The notes: a model not told the origin generated them from the sequence alone. A stretch of 64,000 nt of DNA from Pantoea vagans (GCF_004792415.1 NZ_CP038854.1:372001-436000); one strand, 5' to 3'. Numbered from the stretch's first letter, positions 42,218-51,819 are shown. Translations and numbers: made by a program.

Positions 42218-43440
42218 GTCAGTTGCTACCTTCAGGTTTAGTGGCTTACAAGTATAATCGGGTTCATAAACTGCATTGAATCGTATGTTTACCCAACTCA
42301 CTTATCGAAGTGACGACATCATACAGCAATATTGCACTCATTTCTGCCTTAAGACAGTGAGGACAGGATGGGTTCATGGGATTGCTGACGGTTATCGGGA
42401 CGTTGACAGAACACCATGATCGATAGGAATAGCCGAATAAGTGTTGAGAGTCCGGGATAATGCAGGCCTGTCTGAAGCGACAACAGCAACTTTCCTGACA
42501 AATCCTCAGTAAGGAAATGTCACAAGATAGTGCACAGGCAATAGATTTTAAGAACCATAACCGCTTGATAGGCGGCAATTGCCTGGTGCAGATGCATCAT
42601 TGCTTTACGCATTATCATTCTATCGCTGGTTTCAGGCATTCCCTGTAGGGTGTAAACGCCTGTTAAAGTCAGTTGAAGACACCAGACGATGTGTTGATCT
42701 GTTTCATGGCTTGTATACATGCTTTTAGACGTTAATACCTGTAGCCCGCATATTAACCAACGCCCGGCTGGTCTGGATGAAAAGAGCCATTAACATTGTG
42801 GTTTTGTTATGCCTGATTGTGGCGAACATGACTAAGCAGGCGTGTTATTCTGCAAGACTGATAAAATGAGTTTTTTCAGTGCGTTGTATCAGACCGGTTC
42901 TCTTATGTTCAGGTATGGCTCTGTCTTCAACAGGCGGGGATTAGGATCATGGATTTTCCAGCAGGTATTGACGCCTGCCACACGCCTTTTAAGCGAAGTG
43001 CTTCCTGGATTGCATCCTGTTTTTCTGATCCTGAGCTACTGCTGAACCTTCTTATTAATCCTTGCCAACTTTGCAAAACAAGAATTATATAAGTTGCCCC
43101 ATCAAATATATCTACTTTCTGATGGCTATAATATTAACGCTTCAGCCCAAAGGGAATTATTTCTTCGCTCCAGCCTGATGCAGGCTTTGAGCAATCACTT
43201 TAATGTGCGAGGATTTAAATTCACTTGTAGGGTCAGATCACTATTTAAAGTGTGCACCTGAAACACAAAACCTGATCTGGTATCTGCTGAATGAGTCCAT
43301 CGACATTTTAATATCTTTGGACGAATGTTCATAAGATATGTTCGGAATTTTTTGGCAGTTAAAACAGTGTTCTTGTGGCAGTAAAAGCTGAAAGAACTCA
43401 CCTGCAGACGCAATGCTCAGCATCTGCAGGTGATGCTACG
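42218..43440. other. Gene-poor region between luxR and an MFS gene
   Basis: Only short frames occur (for example 42264-42578 and 42520-42720 on the minus strand, 42842-43045 on the plus). None has a recognisable protein and a matching ribosome site. The composition is lower in GC than the flanks. It includes the hairpin at 43398-43433. I see no further supported feature. Confidence 0.45.
43398..43433 (-). terminator. Terminator of the MFS gene
   Basis: TCACCTGCAGA (43398-43408) and TCTGCAGGTGA (43423-43433) are exact 11-base arms. The stem starts 7 bases after the stop of the minus-strand MFS gene. The T-run after it is weak (TTCTTTCAGCTTTTA). Confidence 0.6.
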
Positions 43441-44781
43441 TTATTTACTGACTGGCGAAGCGTGAGTGTCAACTTCGATGTTTAACTCTTTTTTGCGCCC
43501 CATAACCAGCACCGCAATACCGCCGATGCCGCAGAGAATAGCCAGTGGCATCATTGCCAGCGTATGGCTGCCGGTCGCCTGATTAATGATGCCGTAAACG
43601 TTGACCATTAACCCTCCGCCAATCAGGTTCGCCATCGCACCGATAGCGGCCAGACCCGCAGCAGCGGTAGTGGATGACATCCATCCCGACGCCAGCGCCC
43701 AGAAAGGTCCTTTCATTGAGTAGGCACCAATTAATACCAGTGACAGGATGACAACACTGCCGGTCAGGCTGTTGGTGATAAAGGCGGAGAGCAGACCACC
43801 TGCAATCAGGAACAGCGTTAACGCGGTATGCCAGCGACGCTCGCCGCTCCGATCAGAACTTCTGCCCCATACAATCATCAGAATGGATGCCAGACCGTAA
43901 GGAATCGCATTGACTAAACCGGTGGTGAAGTTATCCAGCCCGAACGATTTCAGCAGTTGCGGAGACCAGACGCTCAGGGTTGATCCCGCCGCAGAAGCCC
44001 CCGCATAAATCAGTGCCATCACCCAGATATGCTTGTGACGCAGTAACTGCCATAGCGAGATATGACCAATCGCTTTTTTCTTCTCGTTTTCTGCCTGAAT
44101 AGTCGTGCTCAGCCACGCTTTTTGTTCCTGATTTAGCCAGCTGGCATCGGTCGGACGATTACTGAGTAAGAAGAAAGCGGCAATCCCCAGAATCACCGCC
44201 GGAATACCTTCCAGGATGAACAACCAGTGCCAGCCACGCATGCCTAACCAGCCGTCGAGCGACAAAATCAGACCGGAGATAGGCGATCCTATAAAGTTCG
44301 CCGCCGGGATTGCCACCATGAACGTTGCAATCACACGCGCACGGTACTTGCCCGGAATCCAGTACGTCAGATAAAGAATTACACCAGGGAAAAATCCTGC
44401 TTCAGCTGCACCCAGTAAAAAGCGCAATATATAGAGCGTGTTGGCACTTTCAACAAAAGCAGTGCAGACCGAAATAATGCCCCACGACACCATGATGCGA
44501 GAGATCCAGATCTTTGCCCCAATTTTCTGCATGGCGAGGTTACTGGGAACTTCAAACAGGAAGTAACCCACAAAAAACAGGCTGCTTGCAAAACCAAATA
44601 CGGCTTTCGACAACCCTAAATCTTCGTTCATCTGTAACGAAGCCATTCCGATGTTGCCGCGATCGATGATGGCAATCAGATAACAGACAATCAGAAAGGG
44701 CAAAATGCGCCAGACCACCTTCTTAACGGTCTGCTGCTCAATATCAGCAGAGAATGTCGTGATGTGCTGTTTTTCAGACAT
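43441..44781 (-). CDS. MFS transporter, anion:cation symporter (ACS) type
   Basis: A 446-residue 12-helix transporter. Features: LIAIIDRGNIGMASLQMNEDLGLSKAVFGFASSLFFVGYFLFEVPSNLAMQKIGAKIWISRIM, LRFLLGAAEAGFFPGVILYLTYWIP and a central cytosolic loop. These mark the phthalate/tartrate/galactonate-type ACS family that imports organic acids with protons. I start at the ATG at 44781 behind GAGGATCATC. No catabolic genes adjoin it, so the substrate is open. Upstream are two 15-bp direct repeats (44836-44870). Confidence 0.93.
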   Translation of the reverse strand: MSEKQHITTFSADIEQQTVKKVVWRILPFLIVCYLIAIIDRGNIGMASLQMNEDLGLSKAVFGFASSLFFVGYFLFEVPSNLAMQKIGAKIWISRIMVSWGIISVCTAFVESANTLYILRFLLGAAEAGFFPGVILYLTYWIPGKYRARVIATFMVAIPAANFIGSPISGLILSLDGWLGMRGWHWLFILEGIPAVILGIAAFFLLSNRPTDASWLNQEQKAWLSTTIQAENEKKKAIGHISLWQLLRHKHIWVMALIYAGASAAGSTLSVWSPQLLKSFGLDNFTTGLVNAIPYGLASILMIVWGRSSDRSGERRWHTALTLFLIAGGLLSAFITNSLTGSVVILSLVLIGAYSMKGPFWALASGWMSSTTAAAGLAAIGAMANLIGGGLMVNVYGIINQATGSHTLAMMPLAILCGIGGIAVLVMGRKKELNIEVDTHASPVSK

Positions 44782-45251
44782 GATGATCCTCACAATTTTG
44801 TCATCGGCTTATGGGCAGTGGAGAAACCGGCTTGTTGTACTCTGTAAAACAGTAATGTACTGAGTAAAACCATTATCACGATAAAATCTTGCCCCTGCCT
44901 GAGGATGTAATGAGGTTGTGTTATTTGTCACAAAAAAGTACATGGCAGTTTTGTTTTATGTGACGGACATGTCGTTAACGGGGTGGCGTTCAGGGAATTT
45001 TTTACAAGTTTCCAGAGAAGCGCGATGGGCAGAAGGGTGAAGGCAATTTGACGGCTTATTGCAGATGGAAAGGTATTAACATCCGTAAAAGTTTGTCATG
45101 AGTGAGGTTATCAAAGCTGGCTGAGGGGGGAACACATCCAGTGCAACTCCCTGACAGTCTCGTTCTTAAAATCCCTGACCGAAAACGGCGAGTCTCGCCA
45201 CACGATATCCGATAACGTCATTCTTCACTGCTGAAAACGACAGGCGATATC
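44782..45251. other. Intergenic region upstream of the ACS transporter
   Basis: No gene seen. It separates two divergent genes, contains the tandem repeat at 44836-44870, and otherwise shows nothing I can name. Confidence 0.5.
44836..44870. promoter_or_regulatory. Tandem 15-bp direct repeats, 20-bp period
   Basis: TGTACTCTGTAAAAC (44836-44850) and TGTACTGAGTAAAAC (44856-44870) match at 13 of 15 bases and start exactly 20 bases apart, two turns of the helix. They lie 55-90 bp upstream of the ACS transporter start. This is how a pair of activator sites on one DNA face usually looks. Confidence 0.6.
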
Positions 45252-45722
45252 ATGAATTTTAAAATCTCAGGCCTGGATGTCGGACCATTTACTCATCTTT
45301 TTGGACAGAGCGATAGCTATCTGAAAGAACACAACGCAATACGTCAAAAGGTGGAGTGCTATCCTGGTTATCCCGACAGAATCTCATTGTGTGATATTCC
45401 TGCGGGTGAAACCGCTCTTCTGATCAATCACATTTATCAGCCTGCAGACACACCCTATTTTGGCACGCAGGCGATTTATGTCTGGGAGGGATGCACCCGA
45501 CAAGGCATTTACGTTAACGAATTACCCGAAGTCCTGCACAACAGAGTGCTGTCATTACGTGCTTATGATAAAAAACATTTTTTAATAGCGGCAGACATAG
45601 CTGAAGGAAACTTTGCTGAAGTTCTGCTGCGCCGTTTTTTTGCCGATCCGAAATTGAGTTATGTTCAGATACATAATGCGAAGCGGGGTTGCTATTCCTG
45701 TTACGCTGAGCGTTGTGAATGA
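45252..45722 (+). CDS. DUF1203 protein
   Basis: A 156-residue protein matching the small uncharacterised DUF1203 family. The N-terminal half has the C-x-Y-P-G-Y-P-D-R-I-S-L-C-D-I-P-A-G-E pattern and LLINHIYQP; the middle has YFGTQAIYVWEGC and LRAYDKKHFL; the end has QIHNAKRGCYSCYAERC. Four conserved Cys could bind metal, but no function is known. It has no signal peptide. The ATG at 45252 has no strong ribosome site, though the ACAGGCG upstream is acceptable. Single gene. Confidence 0.8.
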   Translation: MNFKISGLDVGPFTHLFGQSDSYLKEHNAIRQKVECYPGYPDRISLCDIPAGETALLINHIYQPADTPYFGTQAIYVWEGCTRQGIYVNELPEVLHNRVLSLRAYDKKHFLIAADIAEGNFAEVLLRRFFADPKLSYVQIHNAKRGCYSCYAERCE

Positions 45723-45789
45723 CGAGTAAACCTCTGATGCATCTGTCAGATCACCAAATCCTATTCTGATGACCATGAAGTGCTGGCAT

Positions 45790-46416
45790 TTACAACGTTT
45801 TTATCACCATGCCAACCGCGGCCAGCATCATAATGGATCCTGCTGAACGGAAAAGGCGTCGTTGCGCTTTTTCACTGGTGAGGAGGTGGCGTATTCTGAG
45901 CGCAGCAAGTATAAAAACCGCGCCGACACTCAAAAGGACAATCACAGTTAGCGGCACCAGCATTCCTCCCCACATCTGTAACGATACATTATCAAGAGAG
46001 ATAACCAGAGGCAGTATAGCCAGATAGAAAGCGATGGTTTTAGGGTTCCCAAGCGTTATGGTCAGCCCTGACAACCAGGCTGAAGCCAGTTCTCGTTTTG
46101 TTGCTTTCCGGGCAATGTTTATAGTCTGAGGCTGGTAACACCAGAATTTCCATGCCAGCATACATAGATAGAGTGATGCAGCCCAGTTAATCAGAGCGAA
46201 GACAGAAGTATAGGTATGAGCGATCACCGCCAGACCAAATACCGCTATAGATAAATAGATTAAGTCTCCGAGAATAAGACCAGCCAGCATTGTAAAGCCC
46301 GTCACTGCCCCGCCACTTACACTGCGAGAGACTAATGCAGTCATACCCGGACCCGGAATTGCGGCAGCTAAACCGAGCGCAGCCATATAAGATATTATCT
46401 GAGCGGTATCTGACAT
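45790..46416 (-). CDS. LysE-family amino-acid exporter
   Basis: A 208-residue membrane protein of the LysE/RhtB group: ALGLAAAIPGPGMTALVSRSVSGG at the N terminus, LGDLIYLSIAVFGLAVIA, LYLCMLAWKFW and GLTITLGNPKTIAFYLAILP. It is divergent from an Lrp/AsnC-type regulator gene, a common pairing in which the regulator senses an amino acid and induces its export. Different from the LysE gene at 17083. Confidence 0.92.
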   Translation of the reverse strand: MSDTAQIISYMAALGLAAAIPGPGMTALVSRSVSGGAVTGFTMLAGLILGDLIYLSIAVFGLAVIAHTYTSVFALINWAASLYLCMLAWKFWCYQPQTINIARKATKRELASAWLSGLTITLGNPKTIAFYLAILPLVISLDNVSLQMWGGMLVPLTVIVLLSVGAVFILAALRIRHLLTSEKAQRRLFRSAGSIMMLAAVGMVIKTL

Positions 46417-46894
46417 GATTATTCCTTTTAGTATTAAATTTCAGGAAGGTCTTTTTGATATGATTTCTTAAACATATCTGATCTGAATGAAAACGGAGTA
46501 ACTCAGGCAGTAATAGCCTTAGTTATTTATTTAAATTCTTTTTTGTTAGTGGCGCGTGTATCTGGCTCCATTATTAAGCCTGCCTGTTTTAATGATATTA
46601 ACTGCCATGCACCATCCGTTATTTTATCGATGTAACACTGCTGAACGTACATGACTCAATCTACATGGGCGCCTAAGAAAGATGGAGTATCCCATGCGCC
46701 ATTTAAAATAAAGATTCCAGAATAGATTAAATGCAGATTCATATCCCCAGAAAATGTGTGTAATAACTTTTTGAGATAGTGAATTTATTATGCAGCAATA
46801 ATGTGGAAATTTGTTACCTATATCATTTACTTAATGCGGATTTTTAGGTAAAAATTACCCTCTAAAGCTCTTAGAACGAAAGGAATTACCTCAT
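46417..46894. promoter_or_regulatory. Divergent promoter region of the exporter and Lrp-type regulator
   Basis: About 480 AT-rich bases without a gene. GGTAA-AAA-TTACC (46847-46859), an inverted repeat 35 bases before the regulator start, is a candidate autoregulatory site. AGGAATTACC ahead of the ATG at 46895 includes the ribosome site. Confidence 0.5.
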
Positions 46895-47368
46895 ATGGCT
46901 CTCAGCCCGACAGATATGAAAATCCTGTCAATTTTGCAGGACGATGCTCGCATCACTAACCAGGTTCTGGCAGAGAAAATAAACGTTTCAGCGTCTCCCA
47001 GCTGGCGCAAAGTTCGCAAGCTTGAGGAAGATGGAGTGATTCAGGGCTATCGTGCTGTTCTTGATCGTAAAAAGATTGGCCTGGGCGTGATGGTTTTTAT
47101 CCGCGTCGTCATAGATAGTCATAGCGAGGCAGAGGCCAGAAAATTTGAAGAAGAAGTTACTGCGCTGGAAGATGTGGTTGCCTGCTATAGCATCGGTGGA
47201 GATGCAGATTTTCTGCTACAGGTTGTGGCGTCAGATCTGGATTCTTACGCTGATTTTGCCATGTCAGTGGTACGCAGATTGCCAGGCATCAAAGAAATGC
47301 AGAGCATGTTTGTGCTTAAAGAAATCAAACCACTCGTCACTTACCCTATTAAGAAAATCCCTGAATAA
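46895..47368 (+). CDS. Lrp/AsnC-family regulator
   Basis: A 157-residue feast/famine regulator. The N-terminal HTH is clear (DMKILSILQDDARITNQVLAEKINVSASPSWRKVRKLEEDGVIQGYRAVLD), followed by the RAM domain (GLGVMVFIRVVIDSHSEAEARKFEEEVTALEDVVACYSIGGDADFLLQV). Length fits the family. It probably controls the divergent LysE exporter in response to an amino acid; which one is not evident. Confidence 0.93.
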   Translation: MALSPTDMKILSILQDDARITNQVLAEKINVSASPSWRKVRKLEEDGVIQGYRAVLDRKKIGLGVMVFIRVVIDSHSEAEARKFEEEVTALEDVVACYSIGGDADFLLQVVASDLDSYADFAMSVVRRLPGIKEMQSMFVLKEIKPLVTYPIKKIPE

Positions 47369-47371
47369 ATA

Positions 47372-47824
47372 TCACTTCAGGATTTTAGCAAAGCACACCG
47401 CATCTTTGCGATTCACGTAAGGTCCATAATTCTCAATGCGTTCATAACCCTTTCTCAGATAAAAATTTACAGCCTTATGGTTAACAGCGCGAGTTTCAAG
47501 CCAGATTTGGCTATAACCCATATCAAGGGCGGCGTTTTCCAGGAAAATGAGTAAAGCACTACCAATAGCCGGGGAACTACGATCTGAGAACATTCTTTTG
47601 AGTTCGGCAACATGTCCGGTTAATGGTCTGATTGCGCCACACCCTACTGCACCGCAGTTGTCGTTTCTGGCGAGTACCCAGAGCGATTTCTCGTTATCTA
47701 AGGAGTCCATGATGAAGTTACTGTTGCCACCATCACCTGTAATCGCCGCGAGTTCTGCTGATAATTTACTTATCAGCAGTTGAGACTCTGCTGAGCGAGG
47801 ATCTGCTTTTTCGACCGTTATCAT
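47372..47824 (-). CDS. GNAT-family N-acetyltransferase
   Basis: A 150-residue acetyltransferase. Motif A (the acetyl-CoA loop) reads RMFSDRSSPAIGSALLIFLE, where the R-x-x-G-x-G/A pattern is degenerate but recognisable. The C-terminal LETRAVNHKAVNFYLRKGYERIENYGPYVNR is typical of the YafP/PanZ-like small GNATs. I start at the ATG at 47824, preceded by GGGTAGTAGC; the frame extends 22 codons further without a ribosome site. Substrate unknown. It converges with the Lrp-type gene. Confidence 0.88.
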   Translation of the reverse strand: MITVEKADPRSAESQLLISKLSAELAAITGDGGNSNFIMDSLDNEKSLWVLARNDNCGAVGCGAIRPLTGHVAELKRMFSDRSSPAIGSALLIFLENAALDMGYSQIWLETRAVNHKAVNFYLRKGYERIENYGPYVNRKDAVCFAKILK

Positions 47825-48093
47825 GCTACTACCCTTTTTGATGATTACCGTCAGGATAAAAGGAGATGAACCAAAATGCACCCCGGGCATTCTCCGCTAC
47901 TCCTGATACCAGCCAACCCCGCACTTCGCATCTATAATTCAGTGTCTCAGGCCCATGCGTGCTATCCGGCCAGCCGCTCAGTCACCGTGTGGGTATCTGG
48001 AAATCGTGGTGTCAGCGATACATCGATATTCAATCCCCTGATGATGCCCGCCGGGTTTAACAAGCTCATCATTCACAGAATTAAGGAAGCCTC

Positions 48094-48894
48094 ATGATCT
48101 TATCACTCGAAAATCAGGTTGCGCTGGTTACCGGCGCCAGCTCAGGTCTCGGCTATGCCTGCGCAGAAGCACTCGCCAAAGCTGGTGCCGGTGTGGTGGT
48201 TAACTATCACAGTCAGGCGGAACCTGCTGAAGAGTTGGTTGACAAAATCCGTGCAGACGGTGGACGCGCCATTGCAGTAAAGGGTGATGTCTCAAAGGAG
48301 GCTGACGTAGAAAATCTCTTTGCTCAGACGATTGCTGAATTTGGCAGGCTGGATATTCTGGTGGCGAACTCAGGGCTGCAGAAAGATGCGCCTTCCATCG
48401 AGATGTCGCTTACAGACTGGAATACTGTCCTGGATGTGAACCTGACCGGGCAGTTCCTTTGCGCTCGGGCTGCGCTGCGTCAGTTTCGTGACCAGGAGCA
48501 CTGCCCGGAGATCAGTCGGGCTGTGGGTAAGATCATTCACATGAGCTCGGTGCATCAACTCATTCCTTGGGCCGGACATGTTAACTACGCTGCCTCAAAA
48601 GGCGGGGTTGATTTACTGATGAAAAGCCTGGCACAGGAAGTGGGTGAAGACCGTATACGCGTCAACTCAGTAGCACCTGGCGCTATCGCAACCGCCATTA
48701 ACGAAGAAACCACTCAGGGCGAAGCGGGCAAAGCGCTGTTAAAACTCATCCCTTACGGACGTATCGGTGCGGCGGAAGATGTGGCGAATGCGGTGGTCTG
48801 GCTGGCAAGTGACCTTTCCGACTATGTTCACGGCACCACACTGTTTATTGATGGCGGAATGAGCCTTTATCCCGGATTTCGCGACAACGGCTGA
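48094..48894 (+). CDS. SDR oxidoreductase (glucose 1-dehydrogenase-like)
   Basis: A 266-residue classical SDR. TGASSGLGYACAEALAKAGAGVVVNYHSQ is the cofactor loop. The catalytic Ser is in HMSSVHQL and the catalytic pair is NYAASKGGVD. LFIDGGMSLYPGFRDNG is the C-terminal end usual for glucose/ribitol-type dehydrogenases. AAGGAAGCCTC precedes the ATG. Alone on its strand, with a TetR gene downstream in opposite direction. Confidence 0.92.
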   Translation: MILSLENQVALVTGASSGLGYACAEALAKAGAGVVVNYHSQAEPAEELVDKIRADGGRAIAVKGDVSKEADVENLFAQTIAEFGRLDILVANSGLQKDAPSIEMSLTDWNTVLDVNLTGQFLCARAALRQFRDQEHCPEISRAVGKIIHMSSVHQLIPWAGHVNYAASKGGVDLLMKSLAQEVGEDRIRVNSVAPGAIATAINEETTQGEAGKALLKLIPYGRIGAAEDVANAVVWLASDLSDYVHGTTLFIDGGMSLYPGFRDNG

Positions 48895-49072
48895 GTCATA
48901 CAGTACTTTACAAGCCTGGTGGCCGACTGATTGGTAACCTGTATGCCAGAAATATATCCGGAACGGGAAGTCCGGATTACGCGCTCCCGCTGCCGCAAAT
49001 GAGACGCCAGCGGGCTGGGCAGTCCAGCCTGTGTCGCATTGGCTTCGTTCCAGTTAAACTGAAAAGCAATGC

Positions 49073-49621
49073 TCAATCCTCACAGGCATCCGGACGGAGC
49101 AAACGCGCCCGGCAGACCTCCAGAATCTCATCAGCGAGTCCGGAACCATCCGGACAGGCGCGCGAAAGCATCAATGCACCAACAAGCTGCGCAATGTTAT
49201 TTATCAACTCTGCCCGCGTGATATTTTGGGATTCCAGGATGGCAATCTGTCGTTCAATCCCGGCCGCAAATGTCTCGCGGATTGATTCAGACTGCCGGGC
49301 TGCATCGGTACCCAGAGCCGACATCACGCACCCCTTTCCCATGTCATCGCGATGCTGACGGGAAAGGTAGTATTCAATAAACGCTTCCCGACTTACCCCT
49401 TCTGTTTTTTCTGCCGACTGCGTGAAACCACAGTTCATCGCCTCAGCTAACAAATCCGCTTTCGACCCAAAATGCTTGTAGAAACCGCCATGTGTTAACC
49501 CGGCAGCTGACATCAGTTCAGCGACGCCTACCCCATCGTAACCACGCTCACGAAAAAGCTCTGACGCCGTTTCAACGATCCGCAACCGGTTTTCGCGAAC
49601 CTGCTCTTTAGACACTTTCAT
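49073..49621 (-). CDS. TetR-family regulator divergent from an SDR
   Basis: A 182-residue TetR regulator: NRLRIVETASELFRERGYDGVGVAELMSAAGLTHGGFYKHFGSKADLLAEAM is the DNA-binding part. I start at the ATG at 49621 because AGGAGG stands directly before it; the longer frame does not have this. It is divergent from the SDR gene at 49755 with a 22-bp near-palindrome in between, so it likely represses both. The C-terminal domain suggests the group with TetR_C 16-like ligand pockets, but I am not certain. Confidence 0.92.
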   Translation of the reverse strand: MKVSKEQVRENRLRIVETASELFRERGYDGVGVAELMSAAGLTHGGFYKHFGSKADLLAEAMNCGFTQSAEKTEGVSREAFIEYYLSRQHRDDMGKGCVMSALGTDAARQSESIRETFAAGIERQIAILESQNITRAELINNIAQLVGALMLSRACPDGSGLADEILEVCRARLLRPDACED

Positions 49622-49688
49622 ATTTTTTCCTCCTGAAACAGAACTCAAGCATACATTGATGATGACCATAATCAAACCAGTTGACTTT

Positions 49689-49710
49689 AATGATTATGAT
49701 CATCATCATT
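49689..49710. promoter_or_regulatory. TetR-type operator between divergent tetR and SDR genes
   Basis: A 22-bp near-palindrome centred on ATGATCAT, with AATGAT-type outer arms; two mismatched positions in all. It lies between the divergent starts at 49621 and 49755 and overlaps the spacer of a plus-strand TTGACT (-35). Confidence 0.65.
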
Positions 49711-49754
49711 AAATCAGTTATTCCTCCGAACCCTATTACAAGAGCGTACTCAGA

Positions 49755-50573
49755 ATGAGCCAAAAACGTGTAGCACTGGTGACCGGCGCCTCTTCTGGCA
49801 TTGGTGAAGCCTCTGCGAACAAACTTTTAGCAGCGGGTTATAAAGTGTATGGCACCAGCCGTCGTGGCCCACAGGCGAATAAACAGCCCTTTCCATTACT
49901 CACTCTTGATGTGACTGACGACGCTTCGGTAAAGGCTGCTATTAACGAATTGATGCAGCTTGAGGGTCGAATAGACCTGCTGGTGAACAACGCAGGCTTT
50001 GGCGTCGCTCCGGCAGCGGCGGAAGAGAGTTCTGTCGAACAGGCGCAGCATATCTTCGACACAAACTTTATGGGTATCGTCAGGCTGACACGCGCCGTAC
50101 TGCCTTACATGCGTAGCCAGGGCAGCGGGCGCATCATCAATATCGGTTCCATTCTGGGGGTTGTGCCTCTGCCCTATGTCGCACTCTATTCGGCTAGTAA
50201 ACATGCGGTCGAGGGGTATATAGGCGCACTTGACCATGAACTGCGCACTCAAGGCATTAGGGTTTCTGTCATTGAGCCGGCCTACATAAAAACGCAGTTT
50301 GAAGTCCACAATATCGAACCGGATGCGAAGCTTGAAGAGTATGAACTCATCCGGGCTAAGTTGAAGAAAGTGGTCGGTAAGGCTATGGCTGAAGCGGAAA
50401 GTCCGGATGTCGTGGCTGCGGTGGTGCTTAAAGCGGCCCAGTCCTCACGGCCAAAAATACGCTACACGGCGGGAACGCTCGCAGCAAAACTGAATTTCGT
50501 CCTCCGCTTTGCGCCTGCAACCCTGCTGGATAAGGTCGTGCGGAACAGCCTTCAACTCGATACGAGAGTCTGA
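49755..50573 (+). CDS. SDR oxidoreductase
   Basis: A 272-residue SDR: VTGASSGIGEASANKLLAAGY (cofactor loop), NNAGFG, IINIGSILGVVPLPYVALYSASKHAVEG with Ser and the YSASK catalytic pair. The C-terminal part is longer than in minimal SDRs and ends LLDKVVRNSLQLDTRV, as in the group of oxidoreductases near 17-beta-HSD-like family members. It is followed 55 bp later by a medium-chain dehydrogenase gene; both are probably one operon under the divergent TetR. Confidence 0.92.
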   Translation: MSQKRVALVTGASSGIGEASANKLLAAGYKVYGTSRRGPQANKQPFPLLTLDVTDDASVKAAINELMQLEGRIDLLVNNAGFGVAPAAAEESSVEQAQHIFDTNFMGIVRLTRAVLPYMRSQGSGRIINIGSILGVVPLPYVALYSASKHAVEGYIGALDHELRTQGIRVSVIEPAYIKTQFEVHNIEPDAKLEEYELIRAKLKKVVGKAMAEAESPDVVAAVVLKAAQSSRPKIRYTAGTLAAKLNFVLRFAPATLLDKVVRNSLQLDTRV

Positions 50574-50628
50574 AAATGAATTTTTTGGGACGGGCTACGG
50601 TGTGGGTGTTATTGCACAGGATGAATAA

Positions 50629-51651
50629 ATGAAAACCAGGATGATGAAAGCCTTTACGTTTAAACGCTACGGAAAATCACCTGAGCTGGGATTTGATAAT
50701 GTGGATTACCCTTGCCCCGGTCCTAATGAAATCCTGGTGAAAGTTTATGCTGTGGGCCTGAATCCCATAGACAACATGATCCCTACAGGAATATTCAAAC
50801 CGGTTTTACAGTTTAAACTTCCAGCGACTCTGGGCAGTGATCTGGCGGGTGTGGTTATTGCAACAGGAAGTCGGGTAACGCATTTTAGTCCGGGTGATGA
50901 AGTGTTCGCCAGCATTTTCGACAGGGGCAACGGCTCACTGGCCGAGTTTGCCCTGGTCCCTGAAAGTCTCGCGGCCATCAAACCTGAAAATCTGGATTTC
51001 ATTCAGGCTGCTTCGCTCCCGATGGTCTGCCTCACCGCCTGGCAGGGTTTCACAGAGAGAGCCCGTCTGCGGCCAGGGCAGAGGGTGTTCATTCCGGCAG
51101 GTTCGGGAGGAATTGGCAGCTTTGCGATTCAGCTGGCGAAATATCTTGGCGCAAAGGTCGCGACGACGACCAGTTCAGCTAATGTGGAGTGGGTCAGTCA
51201 GCTGGGCGCAGATCAAGTCGTTGACTATAAAAAGCAGGAATTCGAAAACGTGCTGAGGGGCTTTGATCTTGTCCTCGGCACGCTTCGGGGTGATTCGATT
51301 GAGAAATCTATGAACATCCTCAAGCCAGGCGGAAAAATAGTCTCTCTGATCGGGCCTTTAGACGTTAATTTTGCGCGTACCAGACAACTCAATATCGTCC
51401 TGCGGATGATATTTGGCCTGATGAGCCGCAGGATTTTGCGACTGTCAAAAAAGCGCGGTCTGGATTATTCCTTTCTTTTTGTTCGTCCTGATGGCAACCA
51501 GCTGGGCCAGATGAGCAATTTAATTGAAGCTGCAAAAATCAGGCCAGTGATCGACCGTGTGTTCCCTTTTGCAGAAACTCAGGATGCTCTTAACTGGCTT
51601 CAACAGGGACATGCAAAGGGTAAGGTCGTGATTAAAATTCATCATGAATAA
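50629..51651 (+). CDS. Zinc-independent medium-chain dehydrogenase (quinone-oxidoreductase type)
   Basis: A 340-residue NADP-dependent MDR-family protein. GLNPIDNMIPTG, LGSDLAGVVIATGS, GDEVFASI and the Rossmann signature VFIPAGSGGIGSFAIQLAKYLGAKV are the expected landmarks. The structural/catalytic Cys set of zinc alcohol dehydrogenases is absent, so it is quinone-reductase-like. Two further ATG codons follow the first within five codons; the first has AGGA upstream. It probably detoxifies quinones or enals together with the SDR before it. Confidence 0.92.
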   Translation: MKTRMMKAFTFKRYGKSPELGFDNVDYPCPGPNEILVKVYAVGLNPIDNMIPTGIFKPVLQFKLPATLGSDLAGVVIATGSRVTHFSPGDEVFASIFDRGNGSLAEFALVPESLAAIKPENLDFIQAASLPMVCLTAWQGFTERARLRPGQRVFIPAGSGGIGSFAIQLAKYLGAKVATTTSSANVEWVSQLGADQVVDYKKQEFENVLRGFDLVLGTLRGDSIEKSMNILKPGGKIVSLIGPLDVNFARTRQLNIVLRMIFGLMSRRILRLSKKRGLDYSFLFVRPDGNQLGQMSNLIEAAKIRPVIDRVFPFAETQDALNWLQQGHAKGKVVIKIHHE

Positions 51652-51819
51652 CAACCAGGATTTACATCAGAAGCGGAAATAATCATCAGCGCCTGGCGAT
51701 AACGTCTGAAATCCGGATGCCGGGCCTTCTCACTCAGTACCTGCTCTCCATGTTTCACTTTCCTCATGTGCTCTGTGCTAATGTTGACGAAAAACAGGTT
51801 CCGCTCTGAGGATTGCACC

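Noticed and set aside
42218..42301. Longer luxR starting at GTG 42301
   Set aside because: The extra 28 residues do not align with EsaR/ExpR N termini and the GTG has no ribosome site; the GTG at 42217 fits better.
42264..42720. Two short minus-strand frames after luxR
   Set aside because: Cys/Leu-rich translations with no ribosome site or family likeness; they look like chance frames in decayed DNA.
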